Origin: Paractinoplanes tereljensis
GTDB lineage: Bacteria > Actinomycetota > Actinomycetes > Mycobacteriales > Micromonosporaceae
Direction of reading: 5' to 3'
DNA length: 64,000 nt
Assembly: GCF_016862435.1 (NCBI RefSeq)
Contig: NZ_BOMY01000041.1
Span: 372,001-436,000, forward strand
Under the pieces are notes generated by a model that saw only the letters and a program-made list of their open reading frames with translations, was not told the DNA's origin and ran no database searches. Positions 1-9,416 of the stretch are shown here, one piece after another (within the stretch, counting starts at the first letter, position 1; every line of letters begins with the position of its first letter). A program made the position numbers and the translations under genes.

Positions 1-672
1 TCGATGTTCTGGACGAACTACCGCAACACCGTGCTCTACACGGTCGTGGCGACGGCCGTCTCGATCGTGCTGACCACCTGCTACGCGTACGTCCTGTCGA
101 AGCGCCAGTTGAAGGGCCGCGGCCTGCTGATCGGCATCGCGATCTTCACGATGTTCTTCAACGGCGGCCTGATCCCCAACTACGTGCTGGTCAGCTCGCT
201 CGGGCTGCGCAACACGCTGTGGGCGATCGTGCTGCCGAACGCGATAAACGTCTTCAACCTGCTGGTGATGAAGGCGTTCTTCGAGAGCCTGCCGGTCGAG
301 CTGGAGGAGGCGGCCGCGGTTGACGGGGCGTCGCAGTACGGCACGCTCTGGCGGATCGTGCTGCCGCTGTCCAAGGCGATCCTGGCCACGATGCTGCTGT
401 TCTACGCGGTCTCGTTCTGGAACTCGTGGTTCGCCGGATTTCTGTACCTGGACCGGCAGGAGCTCTTCCCGGTCACCGTCTATCTCCGCAACCTCATCGC
501 CGGTGCCACCGCCGGCGTCGACCAGACCGCCACGAGCGATTCCGCGCTGCAGATCGCGGCCAGCATCCAGGCCGTGACCATCGTGCTCACCATGCTCCCG
601 ATCATGCTCGTCTATCCCTTCATCCAGCGGTACTTCGTCTCCGGCGTGATGCTCGGCGCCGTGAAGGGCTAG
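1..672 (+). CDS. LplC-type sugar ABC transporter permease, 5'-truncated
   Basis: Inner-membrane permease of a carbohydrate ABC importer of the LplC/YtcP branch. The window begins inside the gene; about 223 residues remain of a family that usually has about 290-300, so the N-terminal helices are missing and the ATG at 4 is probably internal. Several hydrophobic helices are visible. The binding-protein-dependent transport (EAA) loop with ELEEAAAVDGASQ, which contacts the ATPase, is intact, and the C-terminus FVSGVMLGAVKG is typical of the subfamily. The binding-protein gene follows after 29 bp, so the two are co-transcribed. The partner permease should lie upstream of the window. Because LplC-type systems usually use a shared MsiK-like ATPase, absence of an ATPase gene here is expected. 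The substrate is inferred from the neighbours (GH42, GH67) to be a plant-derived oligosaccharide. Confidence 0.9.
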   Translation, partial: SMFWTNYRNTVLYTVVATAVSIVLTTCYAYVLSKRQLKGRGLLIGIAIFTMFFNGGLIPNYVLVSSLGLRNTLWAIVLPNAINVFNLLVMKAFFESLPVELEEAAAVDGASQYGTLWRIVLPLSKAILATMLLFYAVSFWNSWFAGFLYLDRQELFPVTVYLRNLIAGATAGVDQTATSDSALQIAASIQAVTIVLTMLPIMLVYPFIQRYFVSGVMLGAVKG

Positions 673-701
673 GCCCGTCCCCCACATTGGAGTTCCCCCC
701 C

Positions 702-2348
702 ATGGCTCAGCTATCCCGACGGCAACTACTGGCCGCGGCCGGTGCCGCCACCGTCGTCACGCTCGCCGGCTGCGACGACGGCGACGGTTCCGGATCCACC
801 GACGTGAACGACAAGAAGGCCGGTTCGATGGACGGCTTCAAGGTCGGCGACCAGTTCAAGGCGACCGAGCCGCTCAAGTTCTCGATCATGATGCTCAGCA
901 ACCAGAACTACCCGTTCAAGGCGGACTGGCCGATGCTTGTCGAGCTGGGCAAGCGCACCAACGTCTCGTTCGAGCCGACCGCGGTGCCGGGCAGCGATTA
1001 CAACCAGAAGGTCAGCGTTGTGGTGAGCGCCGGCAACGCCCCGCAGATCATCCCGAAGACGTACCACCCGGCCGAGGAGGCGTTCATCGCCGGCGGCGCG
1101 ATCCTCCCGGTCAGCGATTACGTCCACCTGATGCCGCACTTCACCGAGAAGGTGCAGCGCTGGAACCTGCAGGGCAACCTGGCGGCGATCAGTCAGCAGG
1201 ACGGGAAGTACTACCTGCTGCCCGGCCTGCACGAGGCGGTCTGGCAGGACTACTCGCTGGGCGTGCGCACCGACATCCTGGAGAAGCACGGCCTGGCGGT
1301 GCCGGCCACCTGGGACGAGCTGACCACCACCCTGCGCGGGCTGAAGAAGGCGTACCCCGACCAGTATCCGTTCTCCGACCGGTGGAGCACGCAGAAACCC
1401 GGCCCGGGCGCCAACAACCTGTTCGGCCTGCTGGCCGCGGCCTACGGCACGTACGCCGGCTGGACCTACCAGACCGCCTACTGGGACGGCGGCGCCGGAA
1501 AGTTCGTCCTCAGCGGCGCGATGGACCAGTACCGCCAGGTCGTGCAGTACCTGCAGACCCTGGTCAGCGAGAAGCTGATGGACCCGGAAAGCTTCACCCA
1601 GACCGACGACGCGGCCCGGCAGAAGTTCGCCTCCGGCAAGTCGTTCGTGCTCAGCGTCAACGCGCAGACCGTGGTCAACGAGGCCCGCCTGGACCTGGAG
1701 AAGGTCCCGGGTGCCAAGGTGGTGAAGATCCCGCTGCCGACCGGTCCGCTGGGCGCGACGCTGTCCGGCGAATCTCGGCTGGAGAACGGCATCATGCTCG
1801 GCAAGAAGGCCCTGGAGAGCAAGAACTTCGTCGCGATGCTGCAGTTCATCGACTGGCTCTGGTACTCCGATGCCGGGCTGATGTTCAGCAAGTGGGGCAT
1901 CGAGGGCGACACCTACACCGGCAGCGTCGAGGACGGCTCGTTCAAGCTCAACCCGCAGATCAAGTGGGCCGGCCTGAACCCGTCGGCGCCCAAGAACCTG
2001 CAGGTGGACTACGGATTCTTCAACGGCGTCTTCGCGTACGGCGGAAGCACCAAGATTTTGAATTCGCAGTTCTCCGACGAGGAGAAGGCGTTCCAGGCCG
2101 AGATGAACAAGCGGACGACCCGCGAGGTGGGGCCGCCGCACCCGTTCAGCCCGGAGGAGCGCGAACAGGCCGGCCTCTGGGAGGCGGCCATCGCCGACCA
2201 CGTCAATCAATCGACGCTGGCCTTCATCCTGGGCAAGCGGCCGCTGTCCGAATGGGACAAGTACGTCGCCGAGCTGAACGCCAAGGGCGGCGACAAGTAC
2301 ATCGAGCTGGCCAACAAGGCGTACGCCCGGTTCAAGGAGAAGAAGTGA
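702..2348 (+). CDS. Extracellular sugar-binding lipoprotein of the ABC importer
   Basis: A 548-residue extracellular solute-binding protein that captures an oligosaccharide for the permease just upstream. The N-terminus reads SRRQLLAAA, a twin-arginine-type signal, and ends in a lipobox LAGC with Cys24 as the lipidated residue, so export as a Tat lipoprotein is likely. The length fits the large LplA-like binding proteins (about 530-560 residues) rather than the 420-residue maltose type. The ATG at 702 is chosen because it gives the signal peptide; a GGAG lies about 9 bases upstream. The longer in-frame opening to 426 overlaps the permease and has no signal. The stop is followed after one base by the TTG start of the DUF624 gene. 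Substrate not determinable from sequence. Confidence 0.92.
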   Translation: MAQLSRRQLLAAAGAATVVTLAGCDDGDGSGSTDVNDKKAGSMDGFKVGDQFKATEPLKFSIMMLSNQNYPFKADWPMLVELGKRTNVSFEPTAVPGSDYNQKVSVVVSAGNAPQIIPKTYHPAEEAFIAGGAILPVSDYVHLMPHFTEKVQRWNLQGNLAAISQQDGKYYLLPGLHEAVWQDYSLGVRTDILEKHGLAVPATWDELTTTLRGLKKAYPDQYPFSDRWSTQKPGPGANNLFGLLAAAYGTYAGWTYQTAYWDGGAGKFVLSGAMDQYRQVVQYLQTLVSEKLMDPESFTQTDDAARQKFASGKSFVLSVNAQTVVNEARLDLEKVPGAKVVKIPLPTGPLGATLSGESRLENGIMLGKKALESKNFVAMLQFIDWLWYSDAGLMFSKWGIEGDTYTGSVEDGSFKLNPQIKWAGLNPSAPKNLQVDYGFFNGVFAYGGSTKILNSQFSDEEKAFQAEMNKRTTREVGPPHPFSPEEREQAGLWEAAIADHVNQSTLAFILGKRPLSEWDKYVAELNAKGGDKYIELANKAYARFKEKK

Positions 2349-2349
2349 A

Positions 2350-2976
2350 TTGATCGTCGCGCTCGGCCGGGTCGCCTCGCTCGTCCACACCCTGCTCGTG
2401 GTCGAGCTGCTCCTGCTGCTCACCGGGGCGCCCGGCCTGGTCGTGCTGGTGCTGCTCGACCGGGACGCCAGCAACATCCCGCTCGTTGCGGCCTGCGCGA
2501 TCCCGGTCGGGCCGGCGCTGTCCGCCGCGCTCTACGCGCTGCGGTGGCGCAGCGACGACCCGGCCGACCTCGCACCGGCGCGGGCGTTTCGGCGCGGCTA
2601 TCGGCGGAACGCGGCCGGGGTGCTCAAGCTGTGGGTGCCGTGGCTGGCCTGGATGGCCGTGCTCGGGCTGAATCTCGGGCACGGCTGGTGGCCGATCCCG
2701 GTCGCCGCGGTGGCCCTGGTGGCCACCCTGTGGCAGGCGAACGCCCTGGTCATCGCGTCGCTGTTCACGTTCCGCACCCGGGACACGGCCCGGCTGGCCG
2801 CCTATTTCCTGCTCCGCACGGCGCTGGGCACGGCCGGCCTGCTGGCGCTGGCCGTGCTGGTCGTCGTGCTCTGGTCCGAGGCCGTGCTGGCCCTGGCGGC
2901 CGCGGGCTTCGCCGCGATGCTGCTGCGGACCGCCGGGCCGTTGCGCGCCGAGATCGAGGAGAAATTCGTTCAATGA
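2350..2976 (+). CDS. DUF624 (YesL-like) membrane protein
   Basis: A 208-residue integral membrane protein of the DUF624/YesL family, which usually sits beside LplA/LplC-type oligosaccharide importers and glycoside hydrolases. About five hydrophobic segments are visible, with a basic loop (RRGYRRN) after the second. It starts at TTG 2350, one base after the binding-protein stop, and ends in an ATGA overlap with the GH42 gene, so translation is probably coupled along the operon. The family role is not established; an accessory role in uptake is the usual guess from context. No ribosome-binding site is obvious for the TTG, which also fits coupled translation. Confidence 0.82.
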   Translation: MIVALGRVASLVHTLLVVELLLLLTGAPGLVVLVLLDRDASNIPLVAACAIPVGPALSAALYALRWRSDDPADLAPARAFRRGYRRNAAGVLKLWVPWLAWMAVLGLNLGHGWWPIPVAAVALVATLWQANALVIASLFTFRTRDTARLAAYFLLRTALGTAGLLALAVLVVVLWSEAVLALAAAGFAAMLLRTAGPLRAEIEEKFVQ

Positions 2977-4949
2977 CCAAGCTGCGGTACGGCGGGGACT
3001 ACAACCCGGAGCAGTGGCCGGAGCAGGTGTGGGACGACGACTACCGGCTGTTCGAGGCGGCCGGGATCGACACGCTCACCGTCGGCGTCTTCACCTGGGC
3101 GCTCACCCAGCCCGCCGCGGACACCTACGACTTCACCGTGCTCGACCGGATCGTCGAGCGGGCTGCCGCTGAGGGCCGGTCGGTCGTCCTGGCCACCGGC
3201 ACCGGCGCGCACCCGGCCTGGCTGGCCCGGGCGCATCCCGAGGTGACCCGGGTCGACTTCGAGGGCCGCCGGCACCGCTTCGGCCAGCGGCACAACTCCT
3301 GCCCGAGCTCGCCGGTCTTCCGCCGGCTGTCCACCGAGATGGCCCGGCGGCTGGCCCAGCGGTACGCCCGGAACCCGGCGATCGTCGTCTGGCACGTCGG
3401 CAACGAGTTCGGCGGCGCCTGCTACTGCGAGCACTGCGCGGCCGCCTTCCGGCTCTGGCTCCGCGACCGGTACGGCTCGCTGGACCGGCTCAACGAGGCC
3501 TGGTACACCACGTTCTGGTCGCACACCTTCACCGCGTGGGACGAGATCGAGCCGCCGTCCGCGCTCACCGAGCATTGGCACGGGCCCGACCACACCGCGT
3601 TCCAGGGCATCACCCTCGACTACCTGCGGTTCATGTCGGAGGCCATGCTCGCCAACTTCCGCGATGAAAAAGCGGCAATCCGAGAATCCGACCCGGGTAC
3701 GCCGGTGACCACCAATTTCATGGGCGCGTACCGGCCGATCGACTATCACCGCTGGGCCGCCGACCTCGATCTCGTCGCCTGGGACTGCTATCCGCCCGAC
3801 GACGAGCACCCGGAGTGGATGGCGTTCACCCACGACCTGATGCGCGGGATCAAGGGCGGGCGGCCGTTCTGGCTGATGGAACAGACCCCCAGCGTGACCG
3901 CCAGCCGGGACGTCAACCCGCTGAAACGGCCCGGGGTTCTGCGGCTGTGGAGCTGGCAGGCGGTGGCGCACGGCGCGGACGCGGTGCTGTTCTTCCAGAT
4001 GCGGGCCGGGCGCGGCGCCTGCGAGAAGTACCACGGCGCGGTCATCGGGCATTCCGGCCGCGACGACACCCGGGTGTTCCGCGAGGTGGCCGCGCTCGGT
4101 GCCGAGCTGGCCCGGGCCGGTGACGCGGTGCTCGGCGGCCGGACGCCGGCCCGGGTGGCGATCCTGTTCGACTGGGACAGCTGGTGGGCCCTGGAGATCT
4201 CGGACGGGCCGTCCCGGCTGGTGCGCTACCAGGAGGTGGTGCGTGCGTACCACCGCGCGGTGTGGGCGGCCGGCGCAAGCGTCGACGTGGTCCCGGTGAC
4301 CGCCGACCTCGCGCCGTACGACGTGGTGATCGCGCCGGTCCTGCACATGGTCAAGGGTGATCTGGCCGGCCGGCTCGAGGACGTCGCCCGGCGTGGTGGC
4401 ACGGTGCTGACGACGTTCCTGTCCGGCCGGGTCGACGAGGACGACAACGCGTTCCTGGCCGACGTGCCCGGCCCGCTCGGCGACCTGATGGGCATCCGGG
4501 TCGACGAGTGGGACGCCCGGCCGGCCGAGGTGGTCAACCCGGTCGACTTCGGCGACCTCACGGCGGCCGGCCGCCTGGTGTTCGAGATCGTCATCCCGCG
4601 CGGGGCCGAAGTGGTGGCGACCTATCGGAACGACTTCTACGCCGGGACGCCCGCGGTGACCCGGAACGCCTTCGGGGCCGGCGAGGGCTGGTACGTGGCG
4701 ACCGCGCTCGACCAGGACGGCGTCGACCGGGTGGTGGGCCGGGTGCTGGACCGGCACGGGCTGCGCGGGCCCTACCCGGGGGTTGAGGCCGTCCAGCGGG
4801 GGCGCGCTACGTTCCTGCTGAACCACGGGGCCGAGCCGGTCTCGGTGACGGCGCACGCCGATGCGTCCGAGCTCCTCACCGGGGTCTCGGTGCGGCGCGG
4901 CGATCCGCTTCTCCTGGCCCCGCGCGACGTGCTGATCCTGGTTCAGTAG
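2973..4949 (+). CDS. GH42 beta-galactosidase
   Basis: A 658-residue cytoplasmic glycoside hydrolase of family 42, which removes terminal beta-galactosyl residues from imported oligosaccharides. The N-terminal (beta/alpha)8 barrel begins with YGGDYNPEQWP. The acid/base glutamate is E145 in WHVGNEFGG and the nucleophile is E303 in WLMEQTPS. Four cysteines, C110, C150, C152 and C155, match the zinc site known in the Thermus A4 enzyme. The trimerisation and C-terminal beta domains follow. There is no signal peptide. The ATG at 2973 overlaps the upstream stop (ATGA); the longer open frame to 2544 runs through the DUF624 gene in another frame. The 3' end overlaps the convergent GH67 gene by 7 bp. 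Confidence 0.95.
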   Translation: MTKLRYGGDYNPEQWPEQVWDDDYRLFEAAGIDTLTVGVFTWALTQPAADTYDFTVLDRIVERAAAEGRSVVLATGTGAHPAWLARAHPEVTRVDFEGRRHRFGQRHNSCPSSPVFRRLSTEMARRLAQRYARNPAIVVWHVGNEFGGACYCEHCAAAFRLWLRDRYGSLDRLNEAWYTTFWSHTFTAWDEIEPPSALTEHWHGPDHTAFQGITLDYLRFMSEAMLANFRDEKAAIRESDPGTPVTTNFMGAYRPIDYHRWAADLDLVAWDCYPPDDEHPEWMAFTHDLMRGIKGGRPFWLMEQTPSVTASRDVNPLKRPGVLRLWSWQAVAHGADAVLFFQMRAGRGACEKYHGAVIGHSGRDDTRVFREVAALGAELARAGDAVLGGRTPARVAILFDWDSWWALEISDGPSRLVRYQEVVRAYHRAVWAAGASVDVVPVTADLAPYDVVIAPVLHMVKGDLAGRLEDVARRGGTVLTTFLSGRVDEDDNAFLADVPGPLGDLMGIRVDEWDARPAEVVNPVDFGDLTAAGRLVFEIVIPRGAEVVATYRNDFYAGTPAVTRNAFGAGEGWYVATALDQDGVDRVVGRVLDRHGLRGPYPGVEAVQRGRATFLLNHGAEPVSVTAHADASELLTGVSVRRGDPLLLAPRDVLILVQ

Positions 4950-6868
4950 ATGCGGCGGCCCCTCGCGTCCGGCACCCCGGACTTGCGGAAGAAGTACGTG
5001 TTGACCTGGTCCCGCCACTCCTCGGCCGACCGCACCTGCTCGTCGAGCAGTTCGCGGACCCGCTCGTACTTGGCCGGCGGCACGGTGCCGGCCAGGCCGG
5101 CCCAGCGTTCGCGCATCTCGGCGGCCTCGCGCGCACCGGCGAAGTGCGTGTCGTAGATGTGCTGGATGACGGTGACCCCGCTGCTCAGCACATGCTGGTA
5201 CGGCAGGTGGTGGAAGAACAGGGCGAGTTCGTCGGGACACTCGTCCGGCGACTCGTAGATCTTCGCCCACGGCTTCGGGTAGAGGCCGGCGCAGCCGGTG
5301 CCGGTGGCCACCGTCCGGTCCACGCCGACGCCGTCCCGGTCGGCGTGGTGGTAGGTGCCCCACGGCGTGTACTCGTAGCCGTCGACGTCCGGGCCGTAGT
5401 GGTGGCCCGGCCGCACCATGAACCCCACGCCGAGCGGGGCGGTGTACCGCTCGTACGTCCGCCAGGAATCGTCCATGATCGCGTGCAGCGCGTCGTGCAG
5501 CCGCCGGGGCGCCCCGGGGAAGGTGAGCCCGGCCCACTCGTCGAGCAGCGCCGCCGGATCCAGCCCCGGTTCCCAGGCCAGCCGGCCGAACGCGTACAGG
5601 TTGGCCTGGGCGAGGGGGTGCCCGGTCCAGAACGGGTCGTCGCCGACGTTGGCGACGGCCACGAACTCGGCGGCGCTGTCGGCCACCGCCGGTCCGTGCG
5701 CCCCGCGCAGCAGCTCGCTCCACATCGGAGCCAGGTAGCAGACGTGCCGCTGCTGGCCGGTGTATTCCTGGGTGACCTGGAACTCCACCCCGATCCGGGT
5801 GTCCGGCATGGCGGCGATCAGCGGCGACACCGGCTCCCGCGCCTGGAAGTCCAGCGGGCCGTGCTTGACCTGCAGGACGACGTTGTCCCGGAAGGTGCCG
5901 TCGTGCGGGGTGAAGTGGTCGTGGGCGGCGCGGGCCCGGTCGACGCCGCGGTCCCGCCAGTCCTGCCGGTGGTTGTAGACGAAGGCCCGCCAGTGCACGA
6001 CCCCGCCGTGCCGGGCCAGGGCGTCCGCGAGCATGTTCGCCCCGTCGGCGTGCGACCGGCCGTAGGTGAACGGGCCGGGCTGCCCCTCGGAGTCGGCCTT
6101 CACCAGGTAGCCACCGAAGTCGGGGATGGTCGCGTACACGTCCACGGTGGTGCTCTCCCACCAGGCCCGCACCCGCCGGTCGAGGGGGTCGGCGGTGCTC
6201 ATGCCGTGCAGCACCGGCGCCGCGAACGACACCGCGAGGTGGGTGCGGATGCCGTAGTGGCGGAACACCCCGGCCAGCTCGGCCACCTCGCCGAGCCGGT
6301 CGGTGAGCAGCCGCGCTTCGGTGGCGTGCACGTTGACGTTGTTCAGGGCGACCGCGTTGATGCCGCAGGCGGCCAGCAACCTGGCGTACGCGGTGACCCG
6401 GGCCAAGTCCCGCCGGGGCTCGCCGGCCCGCCAGAACAGCGAACCGCCCGCGTAGCCCCGCTCGACCTGGCCCATCACCGGGTGGACGTCGACGTTGTCC
6501 CAGTGGTCGAGCATCCGCCGCGGCACCGCCGGCCGGAACACGCCGGTGGCCGGTGAGTCGTCCGACCGCAGCAGGTGGAACAGCCCGTACAGCAGGCCGT
6601 GCGGTTGCCCGGCCCGCAGCACGGTGCACGTTTCGTCACCGCTCAGCTCGTAGCCCTCACCGCCGAGGGACCCGTCGCCGCCGAGGCTCATCTCGAGGTC
6701 GCAGGGATCCCCGCCAGTCCCCCGGACCACTTCGCCGCCGAACCGCGCGCAGGCCTGCCGCAGTTCGTCGACCACGGTGTCCACCAGCAGTCCGTGACCG
6801 GTCACCCGGATGCGGCGGCTGCCGATCGCCCGCCATGCCCGCGCCGGCAGCCAGGCCGCATCGATCAC
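4943..6868 (-). CDS. GH67 alpha-glucuronidase
   Basis: A 641-residue cytoplasmic alpha-glucuronidase that removes (4-O-methyl)glucuronic acid from the non-reducing end of xylo-oligosaccharides. The family motifs are intact: acid E261 in KADSEGQPGPF, and the pair D340 in GPLDFQAREP and E368 in QEYTGQ. The D-to-E spacing of 28 equals that of the Cellvibrio enzyme (D365/E393). There is no signal peptide, so it acts on imported aldouronic acids, consistent with the adjacent LplC-type importer. The start is a GTG at 6868, which forms a GTGA overlap with the stop of the upstream CBM2 gene. Converges on and overlaps GH42 by 7 bp. Confidence 0.95.
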   Translation of the reverse strand: MIDAAWLPARAWRAIGSRRIRVTGHGLLVDTVVDELRQACARFGGEVVRGTGGDPCDLEMSLGGDGSLGGEGYELSGDETCTVLRAGQPHGLLYGLFHLLRSDDSPATGVFRPAVPRRMLDHWDNVDVHPVMGQVERGYAGGSLFWRAGEPRRDLARVTAYARLLAACGINAVALNNVNVHATEARLLTDRLGEVAELAGVFRHYGIRTHLAVSFAAPVLHGMSTADPLDRRVRAWWESTTVDVYATIPDFGGYLVKADSEGQPGPFTYGRSHADGANMLADALARHGGVVHWRAFVYNHRQDWRDRGVDRARAAHDHFTPHDGTFRDNVVLQVKHGPLDFQAREPVSPLIAAMPDTRIGVEFQVTQEYTGQQRHVCYLAPMWSELLRGAHGPAVADSAAEFVAVANVGDDPFWTGHPLAQANLYAFGRLAWEPGLDPAALLDEWAGLTFPGAPRRLHDALHAIMDDSWRTYERYTAPLGVGFMVRPGHHYGPDVDGYEYTPWGTYHHADRDGVGVDRTVATGTGCAGLYPKPWAKIYESPDECPDELALFFHHLPYQHVLSSGVTVIQHIYDTHFAGAREAAEMRERWAGLAGTVPPAKYERVRELLDEQVRSAEEWRDQVNTYFFRKSGVPDARGRRIY

Positions 6869-7590
6869 CGGTCGCAGGTCAGGGTGAGATCACCGGTCGG
6901 TGTGCTGGTCGCGACCAGCATGCCGAAGGTGGTCGAGCCGCCGGGCGGCAGCGTCGCGTTGTAGGAGGCGTTGCCGACCGTGACGCCGGTGGTGGAGTCC
7001 AGCGGCACCGCGTTCCACATCGTCTGGATCCGCTCGTCGCCGGCCCACCGCCAGGAGACCCGCCAGCCGGTCAGCGCCTCGGCCGCCACGTTGCGCACGG
7101 TGACCGTGGCGACGAAGCCGCCGCTCCAGGTGCTGCCGATCTGGGCGGTGGCGGCGCAGACCGGCACCGCCGCGGTCCGCACCGACGGGAACAGGTAGGG
7201 ATCGTGCTTGCCGTCGGCACTGAACCGCAGCCAGTACTCGGTGCCGGGGGCCAGCCCGTCCAGGGTCACCTGCCCGTTACGTTCCGGCCCGGACACCGCC
7301 TCGGCCACCGGATTCAGCCACTGCTGGGCGTCCGCTTGGCTGGCGAACAGAGTGACGGTGACCGGCGGGTTGTAGCCGCAGGGCGGAGTGAGGATCATCG
7401 AGTAACTGATCGTCACGCTGGTGGTGGTCACCGCGGTCGCCCGGCCGCTGATCGGCAGCGCCGGCGGGCAGGTCAGCGTCGGCGCGGGCGTCGGGTCGAG
7501 CGACGGGGCGGCCGTGGCCGGCGTCGCGGCGGCGACACCGGCCAGGGTCAGGGCGGCACCGGCGAGGAGAACGCTGAACCTGTGCGACAT
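6865..7590 (-). CDS. Secreted protein with C-terminal CBM2 domain
   Basis: A 241-residue exported protein with no recognisable catalytic domain. A Sec signal peptide (MSHRFSVLLAGAALTLAG... ending near ATPATAAP) is followed by a proline-rich linker, a fibronectin-III-like beta domain (about 45-145) and a C-terminal family 2 carbohydrate-binding module. The module shows the diagnostic GSTWSGGF, LTGWRVSW and TMWNA aromatic positions and flanking cysteines (CAATAQ...LTC), so binding to cellulose or xylan is likely. The ATG at 7590 is chosen because it opens the signal peptide; the frame continues to 7668 without one. It is coupled to the GH67 gene by a GTGA overlap, an unusual pairing of a secreted binder with a cytoplasmic enzyme. 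Confidence 0.85.
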   Translation of the reverse strand: MSHRFSVLLAGAALTLAGVAAATPATAAPSLDPTPAPTLTCPPALPISGRATAVTTTSVTISYSMILTPPCGYNPPVTVTLFASQADAQQWLNPVAEAVSGPERNGQVTLDGLAPGTEYWLRFSADGKHDPYLFPSVRTAAVPVCAATAQIGSTWSGGFVATVTVRNVAAEALTGWRVSWRWAGDERIQTMWNAVPLDSTTGVTVGNASYNATLPPGGSTTFGMLVATSTPTGDLTLTCDR

Positions 7591-7597
7591 CTGCCGG

Positions 7598-7622
7598 ATG
7601 TTACGGACGCGTTTCGTAACAT
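7598..7622. promoter_or_regulatory. Perfect inverted repeat, candidate operator
   Basis: ATGTTACG (7598-7605) and CGTAACAT (7615-7622) form a perfect 8-bp inverted repeat with a 9-bp spacer, immediately upstream of the CBM2 ATG (7590) in the 119-bp gap between the divergent CBM2 and MprF-like genes. The size fits a dimeric repressor site, probably controlling the CBM2-GH67 pair. The regulator is unknown and no regulator gene is adjacent. Confidence 0.5.
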
Positions 7623-7709
7623 TCAAGCCTGTCGAAGTATTCAGAAGGCCACAGGAAGTCAGCAGCAAGTTGTCCGGTTGTTCAAAGCCGGCGCACAGAA
7701 GATGGCCCC

Positions 7710-9416
7710 ATGATGCACTCCCGGTCCGCTCGTCCGCCGCTCTCCCGCCGGACGATCGCCCGCCTGGTCCAGCTGGCCGGCCTGTTCGACGTCGTCACCG
7801 CGATCGCGCCGCCCCGGCACGGCCGGATGGCCACCCTGATGGAGTTCGTCCCGGCTGCCGGGGTGCTCTCGGCCCGGGCCGGCACCGTGGTGGTCGGGCT
7901 CCTGCTGATCTACCTGGGCGCCGGCCTGCGCCGGGGCAAGCGCCGGGCCTGGCAGGTGACCGTCGCCCTGGCCGCCCTCTCTATCGCGTTGCACCTGGTC
8001 AAGGGCCTCGACTACGGCGCCGCCGGAATAACCGCGATCCTGCTGGTCATGCTACTGGCCACCCGGGACCGGTTCACCGCGGTCGCCGACCCGGAGAACC
8101 GCTGGCGGGCCCTCACCGCCCTGCTCGGGTTCGCCGGGGCCGGCTTCCTGCTCGGCTTCCTGGAGGTGGCGATCCGGGCCAACCGGCTGGTCGGCGCGCC
8201 GGGCGTGGCCGACTGGGCCCGGGAGGCGGCGCTCGGCCTGGTCGGCCTGGACGGGCCGGTCGAGTTCCGCTACCGCTTCGGCGCCGACGCCGTCGCCTGG
8301 ACCACCGGGGCGTGCGGGCTGCTCGCGGTCGGGGTGGCGCTGGTGATCCTGCTGCGGCCGGGTGCGCATCGGCCGCAGCGCGACGGCGACGGTGAGGTGC
8401 GCCTGCGGGAGCTCCTCGCCCGGTACGGCGGGGCCGACTCGCTCGGCTATTTCGCGCTGCGGGCCGACAAGGCGCTGTGCTGGGCGCCGAACCGGGCCGC
8501 CGTGGTCGCCTACCGGGTGGTCAACGGGGTGAGCCTGGCGGCCGGTGACCCGATCGGGCCGGAGTCGGCCTGGCCCGACGCGATCGGCGCCTGGCTGGCC
8601 GACGCCGAGCGGCACGGGTGGACTCCGGCGGTGCTGGGCTGTGGAAACCGGGCCGGTAGGGCGTACCGGAAGATGGGTTTGGATGTTGTTGAACTCGGCG
8701 ACGAAGCAATCGTGGACACCGGCGGGTTCGCGCTGAACGGCCGGCCGATGCGCGGGGTGCGGCAGGCGGTCAACCGGATGCGGCGGGCCGGGTACACGTG
8801 TCGCGTCGCCCGGCAGCGCGACCTCAGCCCGGGTGAACTGGCCGGGGCGATCGCGGCCGCCGACCTGTTCCGGGACGGGCCGGTCGAGCGCGGCTTCTCG
8901 ATGGCGCTGTCCCGGCTCGGCGACCCGGGCGACGCGGACTGCCTGCTCGTGCTCTGCCGCGACGAGCACGCGGCGCTGCGCGGGGTGCTGCAGTTCGTGC
9001 CGTGGGGTGCCGACGGGCTGTCGCTCGATCTGATGCGTGGCGACCGCACCGCCGACAACGGTCTCACCGAGCTGATGATCGCCACGGCTCTCGAAGAGGC
9101 GGCTTCCCTCGGCGTACGCCGGGTGTCGTTGAATTTCGCGGTTTTGCGGTCGGTCTTCGCCCGGGCCGAGGAACTCGGCGCCGGACCGGTCCTGCGGCTC
9201 TGGCACCGGCTGCTGAAGGTCGCATCGCGGCTGTGGCAGATCGAGTCGCTGTACCGGTCGAACGCGAAGTACCAGCCGGCCTGGGAACCGCGCTACCTGT
9301 GCTTCCCGACCGCCCGCGACCTGCCGCGGATCGCGGTCGCGGCGCTGACCGCCGAGGCCTTCCTGCCCGAGCCTCGACTGCCGGGCCTGCGCCGACCCGC
9401 TGTGGTGCCGGCATGA
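7710..9416 (+). CDS. MprF-like aminoacyl-lipid synthase (DUF2156)
   Basis: A 568-residue membrane enzyme of the MprF/LysX type that transfers an amino acid from aminoacyl-tRNA to a membrane lipid, usually phosphatidylglycerol, altering surface charge. About five to six transmembrane helices occupy residues 40-225, followed by the cytosolic DUF2156 domain with its two GNAT-like folds (about 230-545); FALRADKALCW, PIGPESAW and SLNFAVLRSVF are family-typical. It is shorter than Firmicute MprF (about 840 residues) because the flippase half is reduced, as is common in actinomycetes. Start: ATG 7710, with a second ATG in frame at 7713. Overlaps the next gene by ATGA. Amino acid and lipid acceptor cannot be told from sequence. 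Confidence 0.85.
   Translation: MMHSRSARPPLSRRTIARLVQLAGLFDVVTAIAPPRHGRMATLMEFVPAAGVLSARAGTVVVGLLLIYLGAGLRRGKRRAWQVTVALAALSIALHLVKGLDYGAAGITAILLVMLLATRDRFTAVADPENRWRALTALLGFAGAGFLLGFLEVAIRANRLVGAPGVADWAREAALGLVGLDGPVEFRYRFGADAVAWTTGACGLLAVGVALVILLRPGAHRPQRDGDGEVRLRELLARYGGADSLGYFALRADKALCWAPNRAAVVAYRVVNGVSLAAGDPIGPESAWPDAIGAWLADAERHGWTPAVLGCGNRAGRAYRKMGLDVVELGDEAIVDTGGFALNGRPMRGVRQAVNRMRRAGYTCRVARQRDLSPGELAGAIAAADLFRDGPVERGFSMALSRLGDPGDADCLLVLCRDEHAALRGVLQFVPWGADGLSLDLMRGDRTADNGLTELMIATALEEAASLGVRRVSLNFAVLRSVFARAEELGAGPVLRLWHRLLKVASRLWQIESLYRSNAKYQPAWEPRYLCFPTARDLPRIAVAALTAEAFLPEPRLPGLRRPAVVPA

Noticed and set aside
726..2477. A 583-codon minus-strand frame opposite the binding-protein gene
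   Set aside because: Leu/Val/Arg shadow with no motif; the plus frame gives a lipoprotein with Tat signal and lipobox.
2970..6629. A 1,219-codon minus-strand frame over GH42 and GH67
   Set aside because: Arg/Gly/Ala/Pro-rich shadow; the GH42 and GH67 frames carry complete catalytic motifs.
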